This document shows, piece by piece, positions 56,727-64,000 of a DNA stretch of 64,000 nucleotides. Source of the DNA: Paraburkholderia sp. IMGN_8 (GTDB lineage: Bacteria > Pseudomonadota > Gammaproteobacteria > Burkholderiales > Burkholderiaceae); the NCBI RefSeq assembly GCF_038050405.1, contig NZ_CP150900.1:4216001-4280000 (forward strand), given 5' to 3'. The translations under genes and the position numbers were made by a program. How positions within the stretch are numbered: position 1 is the stretch's first letter; every line of letters begins with the position of its first letter. The notes below the pieces were generated by a model that worked only from the letters and a program-made list of their open reading frames with translations, was not told the origin of the DNA and ran no database searches.

Positions 56727-56885
56727 ATGAATTACTACCGCCGTCTTGGCGAATGGCTCTACCGCTTTGCTTCATCTCAAGAGAATATCGACCGCGTAGC
56801 GAAGTGGCTCTGCTGGACCGTTGTCGTCGTCGTTGCGTTTGTGCTTGCTATTGTGCTCTTCGTCACCTTAGCGCGAAGATGGTAG
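56727..56885 (+). CDS. Small single-span membrane protein, 52 aa
   Basis: From ATG 56727 (a GTG at 56715 is in frame): a helical cytoplasmic part (MNYYRRLGEWLYRFASSQEN) followed by a strong membrane helix (WTVVVVVAFVLAIVLFVTLA) and ending ARRW. No family recognised. Start of a cluster of very short genes. Confidence 0.5.
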   Translation: MNYYRRLGEWLYRFASSQENIDRVAKWLCWTVVVVVAFVLAIVLFVTLARRW

Positions 56886-56970
56886 AGCGCAAATCCAGGT
56901 GGCAACGGTGGCTGCGTCGGCGTCGGTGGGTCGCCGAAATCCAAGAAACAGCGAACTGAGGTCGCCGCCG

Positions 56971-57200
56971 ATGACACAGCATACGAGCGCACCAAAGCAG
57001 TCATCGAGGCGCGCGAGCTTTTGCAACTGCTCGCCACCGGCACTGGCGCGCGCAGAGCCGTTCGAGAAGCTGCACGGCAACTCCTCAAGCGCTATCCGCT
57101 CGATGTCGACCTGGAGGTATCGGCTGCAGCTCTTCCGGGAATATGGGCATCCCGAAAAATGATAGCCATCAGCGATGCAGAATGCAGGCTGCTGAAATGA
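56971..57200 (+). pseudogene. BPSL0761-family small protein, 5' frameshift
   Basis: Read from about 56980 the protein is DTAYERTKAVIEARELLQLL, then ARRAVREAARQLLKRYPLDV, which matches the BPSL0761 family common in Burkholderia (YERT.AV...RE.L ... AVR..A..LL..YP). The expected ATG (56971, ATGACACA) is one base out of frame and no other start exists in this frame before the domain. Either a real frameshift or a sequencing error. The stop at 57198-57200 overlaps the next start. Confidence 0.6.
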
Positions 57201-57394
57201 TGCGCACCGTGAACGAAATCTTGACCTTCGCTCTTGAAAATCCAGCGCTGTTGTACGGACCGGCATGCGGGTTCGTACTCGCCTTGGTTGTGTTGCGCAT
57301 CAAGAAGCGATATTTGAACGAAGGGGGTCTTGTTCAGCCGCTCGCCTGCTTTGCCGCGCGACCATCGCACTTCAATTACAGTGGAAAAGGATGA
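57197..57394 (+). CDS. Small membrane protein, 65 aa
   Basis: ATG 57197 overlaps the stop of the BPSL0761-like frame (ATGA). One hydrophobic segment (PALLYGPACGFVLALVVLRI) then KKRYLNEGG. No known family. Coupled position and a membrane helix support it moderately. Confidence 0.5.
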   Translation: MMRTVNEILTFALENPALLYGPACGFVLALVVLRIKKRYLNEGGLVQPLACFAARPSHFNYSGKG

Positions 57395-57395
57395 G

Positions 57396-57596
57396 ATGCC
57401 TTCAGAAAACCACATCGAGCTTGAGATTGCTCTTCGAAAAATTCACGAACTGGCTATGGTAGACGGTGACTTGGGCTATGCGTACTGGTACAAAGTCGGT
57501 CAGCTTCTACAAAGAGCAGCTGGCATGCAAGCGGAAATAGATTCGCTAAATAGAGAGTTGGAACGGTGTCGCGCAATGCGCGCCAAGACCGAATGA
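57396..57596 (+). CDS. Small coiled-coil protein, 66 aa
   Basis: ATG 57396 is preceded by AAGGATGAG. The sequence ends with a heptad helix (QAEIDSLNRELERCRAMRAK); the first half has ELEIALRKIHELAMVDGDLG. It begins one base after the stop of the previous gene. Family unknown. Confidence 0.6.
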   Translation: MPSENHIELEIALRKIHELAMVDGDLGYAYWYKVGQLLQRAAGMQAEIDSLNRELERCRAMRAKTE

Positions 57597-57857
57597 GGCG
57601 AAAGCGACACCATGGCAACCAGCGCGCAGGCTTGCGAATCGGCCAGCGTCCCATCGTCGCTGCTCGACCACTTGATGGCCGCGGGCGTAATTCGGTCCGA
57701 CGTGAACCGGCGTCAGGACATCTCCCAAAAGTGGTCGAGCAGCACACAATACTTGAGCTGTACGAGCGCGTTTGTCACCGTAGCTAAGGGGCTGGCCGAG
57801 GAAGGCTTTGGCTCTGGCCGCCGGCTTTAACGGACACCCGCTCGTTCAGAAGGCGCC

Positions 57858-58340
57858 TCACTTCGCAGGTGCAATGCGTTTGGCGGCGTCCGGAGGCGGC
57901 GCATCGCACGCGAAACTCTGCGCGGTCAACGCGTCGGAATACACGGTCCAGCCCGCCGCATCGGTCGCGCGCACGCGGATTGGCCGTTCGACCGTCGGCC
58001 GGTCGTCGCGGCGGTAGAGACACGGTGGCGCGTAGTTGAAATCGAGGAAGCCGTACGGGTCCGCCGGCGGCGTGCCCGGGATGGTGAAGGCAATGTCCTG
58101 CGTGTCGCCCGGGAGATGCTCAACGCGGAGCGCCACAGGCTTGCTGGCCGTGAAGCCCACCCCGAAGAACTCGACCCTGTCGGTGACGTCATGGCCTTGT
58201 GCCGTGCCGAAATATTCCCGCGTGGAAAGCCGGGCGCCGGGTGGTGGGTGCGGGGTCGTGCAGCCTGCGCAGAGCGCCGACAGCAGGAACGCGGTGCCAG
58301 TCGCGCGCAATTTCCGGACAATGCTCGTGTCTTCATTCAT
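57858..58340 (-). CDS. Lipoprotein, paralogue of the 60.7-kb gene
   Basis: 160 residues with a lipoprotein signal (LRATGTAFLLSALCAGC, lipobox LCAGC). The mature part contains DVTDRVEFFGVGFTASKPVA and PPADPYGFLDFNYAPPC. The protein at 60690-61151 is clearly related over its whole length, so this is a duplicated gene. Probably exported and anchored in a membrane; function unknown. Confidence 0.78.
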   Translation of the reverse strand: MNEDTSIVRKLRATGTAFLLSALCAGCTTPHPPPGARLSTREYFGTAQGHDVTDRVEFFGVGFTASKPVALRVEHLPGDTQDIAFTIPGTPPADPYGFLDFNYAPPCLYRRDDRPTVERPIRVRATDAAGWTVYSDALTAQSFACDAPPPDAAKRIAPAK

Positions 58341-58358
58341 AGGCGGCTACCGCGAGCG

Positions 58359-58690
58359 CTAGCGCGTGCGTTTGGCCGCAGCGGCCGCGAACATGGACCG
58401 CAGAATGTTCTTGTGCTCTTTAGTGAGGTTGTGTGCGCCCCCTCGGGCAGGTCGAGCGCGATTCGCGATTTGAGGTCGCCTTGTTCGCCGGTAGCCGGAT
58501 GGATGAGTCCTTGGGCAGGAACGGTAACAAGCCGCCCAGCACGAGGCCCTGGCGGTCCGAGGCCCGACGCTTTAGTTCTTGACTCCCTGCCTCGGCAGTA
58601 GGGGACATCTTCTGCCGAGGCAAGCCCCTTCGCTTCCTGGGGGTTCTCTCGTGGCGGCGGCATTGCCCCGACCTTTGTTGCAACTGCCAA
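58359..58690 (-). pseudogene. Frameshifted hypothetical gene
   Basis: One frame reads GRLVTVPAQGLIHPATGEQ then GDLKSRIALDLPEGAH; after a one-base shift it continues NLTKEHKNILRSMFAAAAAK to a stop at 58359. Both halves look protein-like and join at the same point, so a frameshift is likely. No family recognised. Confidence 0.45.
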
Positions 58691-58711
58691 TCTGGCGTTC
58701 TCCTGAGGAAG

Positions 58712-58954
58712 TCAAGTATCTCTGCCTTCGGGGTCGAAAATATCGGAGGTCTCTTTATCATGGACTTCTCCGGAACCGTAACATCGTGGGCAGAGCTGCC
58801 ATCGCGCTCCGTCGCATTTTGGGCACGTGATGGTTTCCAAATTGGACGACATGTCTGAAACAGTCTCGAGGTCGGTTATCTGCACCTTTCCCGTCCCGCC
58901 ACATTTTTCGCACTTTATTTTTCCTTGGCCACCACATTGCGGACAAGTATTCAT
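58712..58954 (-). CDS. DnaJ-type zinc-finger small protein
   Basis: 80 residues, AGGAGG six bases before the ATG. It has two pairs of CxxCxGxG-like repeats (CPQCGGQGKIKCEKCGGTGK; CPKCDG ... CPRCYGSGEV), the zinc-binding module of DnaJ, without J domain. Such proteins may be small chaperone-like or redox helpers. Well supported. Confidence 0.82.
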   Translation of the reverse strand: MNTCPQCGGQGKIKCEKCGGTGKVQITDLETVSDMSSNLETITCPKCDGARWQLCPRCYGSGEVHDKETSDIFDPEGRDT

Positions 58955-58988
58955 GGCCTCCTCCTAGTGTCCGGTGGTTAGGTGTACA

Positions 58989-59237
58989 TCACCATACTAC
59001 TCGGAGCGCCTGAGAACTTCTGCTTCCCAGGACGACCGAGGCGAAGGCCTGCCCGAAGGAGGCAGGCTCTTCCGGCGTACGTCCGGACCGGGTGACAGTG
59101 ACAACATAAATGTGCGGCTGCACGACAACGGCTGGGTTGGGTAACTCGAAGATTCCGCCAGGCAAAGGCGCCGTAACTGAGAGGGAGGTGCTGGTTGCAC
59201 CTGAAGAACTGCCGGAGGGCCCGTAAGCCCGGTACAC
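58989..59237 (-). CDS. Possible small protein or fragment, 82 aa
   Basis: GTG start without ribosome site. The middle (SVTAPLPGGIFELPNPAVVV, VTVTRSGRTPEEPASFG) is protein-like. It could be the remaining end of a surface protein. Weak. Confidence 0.3.
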   Translation of the reverse strand: MYRAYGPSGSSSGATSTSLSVTAPLPGGIFELPNPAVVVQPHIYVVTVTRSGRTPEEPASFGQAFASVVLGSRSSQALRVVW

Positions 59238-59384
59238 GAAAAGAAGGCGCAGGACTTAACGATATGTCGCCTTCCTGAAAAGATACTAAGCCTTTCGCAC
59301 ATAAGAAAGGTTTGTAAGGCATTGCTCCTCGCCGTCGGGCACGCGGCTTGCGTGCCTCGGTGTTTTCAACATCAGGAGCACATG

Positions 59385-59849
59385 ATGACTACGCCCGACC
59401 CGCGAATGCACCCGTCCGGTACCGGCGCGAAAATCGTTGGCAGCGCCGGTGGCGCGGGGCCCGGACCGGAGGTGATGGCAGCGACCACGCTCAATGGCGA
59501 CAAGGTCATGTCATCCGACGGCGAACACGTGGGCAAGATAGCTGACATCATGCTGGACGTGCGAAGCGGACGGATTGCCTATGCCGTCCTCTCGACCGGG
59601 GGATTCCTCGGCATCGGCGATACGCTGCACGCCATCCCGTGGAGCGCGCTGACACTGGATGCAATCGACCGGTGTTTCGTCGTGGACATCCCGGCCCAGC
59701 GACTCAAGGATGAGCCCGGGTTCGACAAGGACCACTGGCCTTCGATGGCGGACGAAAAGTGGGGCACCACGGTCCATCACTATTACAACCGCGAACCCTA
59801 CTGGACCGCTACCCGTGACATCAGCGAAGGACGCGAGACCGACATCTAG
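59385..59849 (+). CDS. PRC-barrel domain protein
   Basis: 154 residues from ATG 59385 (AGGAG six bases before; ATG 59382 adjacent). PRC-barrel: LNGDKVMSSDGEHVGKIADI, RSGRIAYAVLSTGGFLGIGD, HAIPWSALTLD. The C-terminus (WGTTVHHYYNREPYW) is usual for this host family, which occurs in stress-response loci. Regulatory or RNA/protein interaction role. Confidence 0.88.
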   Translation: MTTPDPRMHPSGTGAKIVGSAGGAGPGPEVMAATTLNGDKVMSSDGEHVGKIADIMLDVRSGRIAYAVLSTGGFLGIGDTLHAIPWSALTLDAIDRCFVVDIPAQRLKDEPGFDKDHWPSMADEKWGTTVHHYYNREPYWTATRDISEGRETDI

Positions 59850-60049
59850 AAATCCCGGAGGCGGTCGAATTCTGTTGCAGTTCGGCAGCGCGGTGCGCCC
59901 GTCACGTACGTACACCGCCTGCTTTGCTATCGAGCAATGCCGCTCCATCCGTCGCTTGACCGTTGCGGGGCTGCCGCACGGGTCTGAATCTTGGGGCGCT
60001 GATTTTGGGCAAAGGCCTGCAGGCTCTCCTGTTGCTCCTGATTGCCGCG
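59850..60049. other. Short gap
   Basis: No supported gene between the PRC-barrel gene and the gene fragment at 60050. Confidence 0.3.
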
Positions 60050-60139
60050 CTACCTTCGATTGAACTCATCCCACTGCCTGGACGACGGCCAGGTCGAGGC
60101 CGGCGGCAGCAGCTCGAGCATGGTCGCCCGGACATGCTC
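60050..60139 (-). pseudogene. Fragment of a second copy of the 61.2-kb gene
   Basis: Minus strand reads HVRATMLELLPPASTWPSSR then QWDEFNRR and a stop. The gene at 61181-61639 has HVRATMLELLPAASTWPSPR near its end. A truncated duplicate. Confidence 0.7.
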
Positions 60140-60177
60140 GGCAACTTCGGACTTCCCTCGCCCGCATCACACCTCGC

Positions 60178-60597
60178 TCACGGCACCCTGGCGTCGAGTT
60201 CCGGACGCATGACCACGCATTCCCGCTCCGTCGGCTCATTGCGGGCGACGACGAAGACGGCGGGGGTCGGGCTGCGGTTGACGGCGACATGGACCACGCC
60301 CGCCGGGGTGAAGATGTAATCACCGGGGCGCACCACCTGCCGGTCTTCCAGTTCCTCGCCCGTATAGAACTCGATTTCGTCGCCGCTTAGCATGTAATGC
60401 GCGGTGTCATGGTGTTCGTGAATGTGAGCGCTGGTTCTGCCTCCGGGCGGCACGGACACCACGCCCATGTAGAGGACCTCGGACCCCACCGTCTCCTTGC
60501 TGATACCGGGCGCATGCACGGAGCCCTGCTGGGACATGTAGCTGGCACTACCACGAACAACACGACCCACTTTCGCCCTCGGTGAGGTTGTTTCCAT
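60178..60597 (-). CDS. Cupin-domain protein
   Basis: 139 residues from ATG 60597 with GGAGG upstream. Cupin motifs: GGRTSAHIHEHHDTAHYMLS (motif 1, metal His) and GDYIFTPAGVVHVAVNRS (motif 2). Likely a small metal-binding enzyme or sensor; substrate unknown. Located between a lipoprotein gene and the fragment at 60.1 kb. Confidence 0.85.
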   Translation of the reverse strand: METTSPRAKVGRVVRGSASYMSQQGSVHAPGISKETVGSEVLYMGVVSVPPGGRTSAHIHEHHDTAHYMLSGDEIEFYTGEELEDRQVVRPGDYIFTPAGVVHVAVNRSPTPAVFVVARNEPTERECVVMRPELDARVP

Positions 60598-60689
60598 TGC
60601 GCACCTCCGGTCATCAACCCGCGTATCCGTCACGCCCATGGCAATCACTATAGGCGACGGAAGAAAGGGTAAGGCCGGGATTTTGGCTC

Positions 60690-61151
60690 TCAGTTTCCTG
60701 GACGCTTCAGTCGCTGCGCGGCGTCCGGCGGCGGCGCATCGCACGCGAAACTCTGGGCGGTGAGCGCGTCCGAATACACGGTCGGGCCGGCCACATCGGT
60801 CGCGCGCACGCGGATGGTCCGGTCGACCGTGGACTGGTCCCCGACTCGGTAGAACCACGGTGGGTTGTAGTACAAATCGACGAAGCCGTACGGGTCCGCC
60901 GGCGGCGTGCCCGGGACCGTGAAGACGGCGTCCTGTGTGTCGCCCGGGAGATGGCCAACGCGGACAACCACACGCTTCTTGGCCGTAAAACCCACCCCGA
61001 ACAACTTGACCCTGTCGGTGACGTCGTGGTGCTGCGCCGTGCCGACATGTTCCCGCACGTAAAGCCTGGCGCACGGCGGTGGGTTCGCGCAGGCTGCGCA
61101 GAGCGCGGACAGGAGGAACACGGTACCGGTCGCGCGCAATGTCCGAACCAT
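60690..61151 (-). CDS. Lipoprotein, paralogue of the 57.9-kb gene
   Basis: 153 residues from ATG 61151 (GTG 61172 is an alternative). Signal: RTLRATGTVFLLSALCAAC. The mature region, DVTDRVKLFGVGFTAKKRVV and PPADPYGFVDLYYNPPWFY, matches the other copy. It follows the 152-aa gene. Confidence 0.78.
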   Translation of the reverse strand: MVRTLRATGTVFLLSALCAACANPPPCARLYVREHVGTAQHHDVTDRVKLFGVGFTAKKRVVVRVGHLPGDTQDAVFTVPGTPPADPYGFVDLYYNPPWFYRVGDQSTVDRTIRVRATDVAGPTVYSDALTAQSFACDAPPPDAAQRLKRPGN

Positions 61152-61180
61152 GGAGACGGCCACCGCTTTCACGAACTGTC

Positions 61181-61639
61181 TCACTGGCGGCCTATCAGCC
61201 GGCGCAGCCATGAACCGCGCGGTGTGCGGGTGGCGTTCTTGTAAGCCTCCCACAGCCTGGGCGACGGCCAGGTTGAGGCCGCCGGCAGCAACTCGAGCAT
61301 GGTCGCCCGGACATGGGGTGTGTCGTTGAGCACCCATTGCCCTCCGAAATCACCGAACCATTCGTCCATCGTGTAGGTGCCGTCGTATCCGCGCAGGTTG
61401 ACGGTTCCGGTGTAGCCGTCGCGGACCAGGTCCTGGACGTCCGGCAGTTCGTTGAGCGTCTGCTGATAGGCACTCTCCAGGTCGAGGACCGGCCAGCGCT
61501 CCTGGATGGGATAGCTTGCGCACCGCGTACGCACGCACGCGTCGACGCTCGCCCTCACCGCCGGCGTGTCGACGAGCGGACTGATTTTCTGCGCCCGAAG
61601 TGCTTCGAAGAACTCCTGAACCGTCAGCCGGTCGGCCAT
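61181..61639 (-). CDS. Hypothetical protein, 152 aa
   Basis: TAGAGG precedes the ATG. Sequence begins MADRLTVQEFFEALRAQKIS; contains ESAYQQTLNELPDVQDLVR and HVRATMLELLPAASTWPSP. No domain recognised. Its end is duplicated at 60050-60139. Upstream of the lipoprotein gene in the same direction. Confidence 0.72.
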   Translation of the reverse strand: MADRLTVQEFFEALRAQKISPLVDTPAVRASVDACVRTRCASYPIQERWPVLDLESAYQQTLNELPDVQDLVRDGYTGTVNLRGYDGTYTMDEWFGDFGGQWVLNDTPHVRATMLELLPAASTWPSPRLWEAYKNATRTPRGSWLRRLIGRQ

Positions 61640-61806
61640 CGGTTGCCTCTACAGGAATGCGGTATCAAAACCGATGATACTGCGCGATACCGGCACCTCG
61701 ACAGGTGCGCGCGGCGGTTCTTCCCATCACGATGAAATACACACATGACTATTGCCGTCGATGTACCGACACGCGGGAACATTTCGCGTAGCAAGACACG
61801 GTGATG

Positions 61807-62244
61807 TCAAACGCTGACGATATGTTCGCAGAACCAGTCGTTGAACGCATCGAAACCCTGCACGGTGAGTCCGAGCCGGTGCGCATTCTCGCAGGCCCGT
61901 ACCAGCATCCAGCACGCGGCTTCCTCGAGGTCGGCCTCGAAGGCTGGCGCATTGGTTCTGTCAAAGTGCCGCAGCGCGTTGGCCACACAGTTCTCCGCGT
62001 CATTGAAGGTCTTGCGGTCCAGCCGCCTTCCGTGCAGCTTCGTGTGCACCAGGTCGGCCGCATCGAACTTCCAGTCCACACCCGGCTGTTTGCCGGCGTG
62101 CCGCAAGGCCTGACCCAGTACCCGTTCGGCCGCGCTGGCCAGGGTGATGGCCGAGGCGAAGCGGTGGCGCTCCAGGAACGCGTCGAGCGCCATCTCCAGC
62201 TGCTCGTGCGCGAGGTCGATGCGGTTGCAGGTTTGCGAGGTCAT
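61807..62244 (-). CDS. Hypothetical helical protein, 145 aa
   Basis: ATG 62244 preceded by GGAGCCAGGG. Mostly helices (AHEQLEMALDAFLERHRFAS, ALRHFDRTNAPAFEADLEEA). 'SAITLASAAERVLGQALRHAG' suggests a HEPN-like four-helix bundle, but no RxxxxH motif is clear. Function unknown. Confidence 0.7.
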   Translation of the reverse strand: MTSQTCNRIDLAHEQLEMALDAFLERHRFASAITLASAAERVLGQALRHAGKQPGVDWKFDAADLVHTKLHGRRLDRKTFNDAENCVANALRHFDRTNAPAFEADLEEAACWMLVRACENAHRLGLTVQGFDAFNDWFCEHIVSV

Positions 62245-62529
62245 GCCCTGGCTCCGGGGACCGATGGAGAGGTTCCAGTCTATCGCCGCTGCGGCGCGCG
62301 CAAGAGAAATACTTCTGCGTCCATTGCCGCGCCGTAAAGTTTCAGCGCCCCGGAGCCAATAAACAATCTCATAGGGCAGCAAGGCGTCTTGTTCGACGCG
62401 GCTTCGAAGTGTGCCGCTGCACGAGACTCTTCCGCCCGGAAGGTTGCACTAGCAAATAACCAGATAACTGAGAGAAAAATGGAGAATCCGGCTGCTCACC
62501 GCTCGCCCAGATTGCGAGCAGCCTCACAG

Positions 62530-62727
62530 TCATCGAGCATCGCCGCAGGTCTCGCTGATGTCTGGCACCTGCTGCTTGCGCTCAGTCGTACGGTCCAGAC
62601 CCAAGGCGGACTTCTCCTTCTTCGGGTTCCCCCAAAACCGGAGCGCCTTGGGCTGGTAGGACGTATAGGCGTCGAGGAGTGTCTGGTCGACGTAGGCGCG
62701 CAGGTCGAAAAGCTGTTCGTCTTTCAT
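62530..62727 (-). CDS. Small hypothetical protein, 65 aa
   Basis: Starts MKDEQLFDLRAYVDQTLLDA nine bases after the stop of the 293-aa gene. No ribosome site obvious. Sequence is protein-like in its first half; family unknown. Confidence 0.5.
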   Translation of the reverse strand: MKDEQLFDLRAYVDQTLLDAYTSYQPKALRFWGNPKKEKSALGLDRTTERKQQVPDISETCGDAR

Positions 62728-62738
62728 GGTTTGGTGCG

Positions 62739-63620
62739 TCAGAACATCCCGGAGTGGCGGCCGACTTCGCGCGTGAGATTCGACGAAAACTCTGAAAGCG
62801 GAAACGCTTGGATGAACCGTGTGCCGCTCATCGGAAGAGCTGCGTTCACGTGACCGTCGCGCAGCGTCAGCGCTTGGCGCATCGCCGCGGACCCGAACTC
62901 GCCAAATTCGTTGACCGCCATGTTCGAGCTGACGTAGTTCGCCAGCTTGGCCCGGGTCGTGCGGTCCAGGACTCGCAGAAACATCGTCCACAGCTCAACG
63001 TTGGTCCCCTTGGGCGTCTCGTAAAAGGTGCTCAGCTTGCCCTCGCCATCAACCGACCCAAGAAAGAGCTCGCGCAAGGTGTATCCCACCGGTTCCATGG
63101 TCTCCGGAAACCGACCCTGATGGTCAAGGCGGTAGTGAAAGATGCTGTAGGCCTGAGCCAGCAGGTCGTCGAGGCTCGCGCCGACCACCGACAGAAGCTC
63201 CTCGACAAGCGCCCGCGGGGTATTGGGCACGGCCACCGGCGGCGGGTCCATGAACCAGCCGTCGACGCGCGGGCCCGGAGCCCAGGTGCGCACGAGCTCA
63301 TACTTCACGTCGTCGTCCCGAAGCTTGGGGTCCTGGCCAGGAATCGGTCGGGCCAGCAGCCGATAGACGTTGCCCTTGAACGCAACCTCATAAAATGGCA
63401 ACTCGGCGCCAAGCCGCATGTGCGCGCGGCAGGTTATGCTCAGGTTCTCGAAGGTCGTCCCGTCATAGGCGGCGGTCCGCAGAGCCCGCTCCGCCAGAAT
63501 CACTCCAGACTTGAGCCCGGTATTTTGCCGGAAGGTATGCAGCAACACGGCAGTATGGGGAGTGGCGTTACGCTCATTTTCATCTTTGTCGGTAGCGGGC
63601 TCTGCAGGAACGAAACTCAC
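62739..63620 (-). CDS. Hypothetical protein, 293 aa
   Basis: GTG start with AAGGAG. Contains GAELPFYEVAFKGNVYRLLA, VDGWFMDPPPVAVPN and ALTLRDGHVNAALPMSGTRF. I do not recognise a family. It faces the AbrB-type gene across about 240 bp. Confidence 0.72.
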   Translation of the reverse strand: MSFVPAEPATDKDENERNATPHTAVLLHTFRQNTGLKSGVILAERALRTAAYDGTTFENLSITCRAHMRLGAELPFYEVAFKGNVYRLLARPIPGQDPKLRDDDVKYELVRTWAPGPRVDGWFMDPPPVAVPNTPRALVEELLSVVGASLDDLLAQAYSIFHYRLDHQGRFPETMEPVGYTLRELFLGSVDGEGKLSTFYETPKGTNVELWTMFLRVLDRTTRAKLANYVSSNMAVNEFGEFGSAAMRQALTLRDGHVNAALPMSGTRFIQAFPLSEFSSNLTREVGRHSGMF

Positions 63621-63861
63621 AGTTCAACTCCTTGGCTGATGCCTGATGGCGAGGCAAAGAAAATAAGCGCGGCGCACAGGAAATGCAATGGTCTTTTGAG
63701 CACAGCCCGTCGGGTAGCGCACGTCCACTGGCGGGACCGAATTGTGGGATGACGGGAACCCAGCGATACAATGCGGCAACAGCGATAAGAAGACGGGGGA
63801 TAGCCAAACCTCGTTCCAGATTTCGTGCGCGGGGTACCCGAACATCTTGGGGGGGAAGTTC

Positions 63862-64000
63862 ATGGCTGAATCGCGACTGACAACCAAAGGCCGCACCACC
63901 GTGCCGGCAGAGGTCAGGAAAGCGCTAGGCGCGAAGCCGGGCACCCCGCTGGTGTGGCATGTCATGTCCGATGGAAAAGTCCTGGTACGAGCAAAATCGA
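63862..64000 (+). CDS. AbrB/MazE-type protein, partial (cut by right edge)
   Basis: ATG 63862 with a G-rich ribosome site. The 46 residues seen, MAESRLTTKGRTTVPAEVRK then ALGAKPGTPLVWHV, are the swapped-hairpin AbrB DNA-binding domain. Likely an antitoxin or regulator; the next gene, possibly a toxin, is outside the window. Confidence 0.9.
   Translation, partial: MAESRLTTKGRTTVPAEVRKALGAKPGTPLVWHVMSDGKVLVRAKS

Noticed and set aside
57612..57830. 72-codon frame after the coiled-coil gene
   Set aside because: Ribosome site poorly spaced and no recognisable sequence; left unannotated.
59511..59948. 145-codon minus-strand frame opposite the PRC-barrel gene
   Set aside because: Antisense shadow of a well-supported gene.

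Overview
The base composition, codon use and several families (a VgrG with an N-terminal sequence of the Burkholderia type, a BPSL0761-type small protein, a PRC-barrel protein, many short XRE and zinc-ribbon proteins) point to a high-GC betaproteobacterium of the Burkholderiaceae (Burkholderia, Paraburkholderia or Caballeronia). This is recognised by eye; no search was run. The window looks like a composite defence and mobility island. A type VI secretion gene (vgrG, cut by the left edge) lies on one side, and a run of ordinary small host genes (lipoproteins, PRC-barrel, cupin, a cut AbrB-type gene) lies on the other.

Left part (3.2-20 kb). On the minus strand come an XRE regulator, a MESH1-like alarmone hydrolase, a GmrSD-type DUF262/DUF1524 nuclease and a 236-residue protein whose tail resembles ubiquitin. 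Upstream of these is a long tightly spaced minus-strand run: 5'-nucleotidase, zinc-ribbon protein, three small unknowns, a sirtuin, an AddB-like nuclease and an AddA-like helicase-nuclease. Divergent from it is a plus-strand set: WYL regulator, second SIR2 protein and GIY-YIG nuclease-like protein.

Middle part (20-48 kb). An HTH protein, a YaaW-like membrane-associated protein and a 38-residue membrane peptide form a minus-strand operon. A coiled-coil protein stands divergent to it. A TrfA-type plasmid replication initiator is preceded by four iterons spaced exactly 22 bp apart, so part of the island appears to be plasmid-derived. Then comes the largest block, all on the minus strand, with transcription from 47.7 kb down to 26 kb: SNF2 helicase, giant N6-adenine methylase, 2140-residue DEAD/DEAH helicase with DUF1998 and a nuclease-like tail, RelE-like/UvrD fusion, McrB-like AAA+ ATPase, DUF2357 McrC-like nuclease and a secreted trypsin-like protease. 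The first three correspond to DISARM class 1 logic (DrmD, DrmMI, DrmA plus DrmB fused into one chain, as in Druantia DruE). The drmC phospholipase-like gene is not seen, and a toxin-fold helicase and a McrBC-type module are added. This is the best candidate for a poorly described system.

Right part (48-64 kb). An Ash/Icd-like non-coding region is followed by a large tyrosine recombinase with an internal HTH, probably the island integrase. Next are a broken serine recombinase, a nuclease-fold protein, a 24-bp perfect hairpin, and an XRE regulator with a palindromic operator facing a zinc-ribbon protein related to the one at 15.3 kb. An XRE-HAD fusion and several very small membrane or coiled-coil proteins follow. 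From about 57.8 kb the content is host-like, with duplicated and decayed copies of a lipoprotein and an associated gene.
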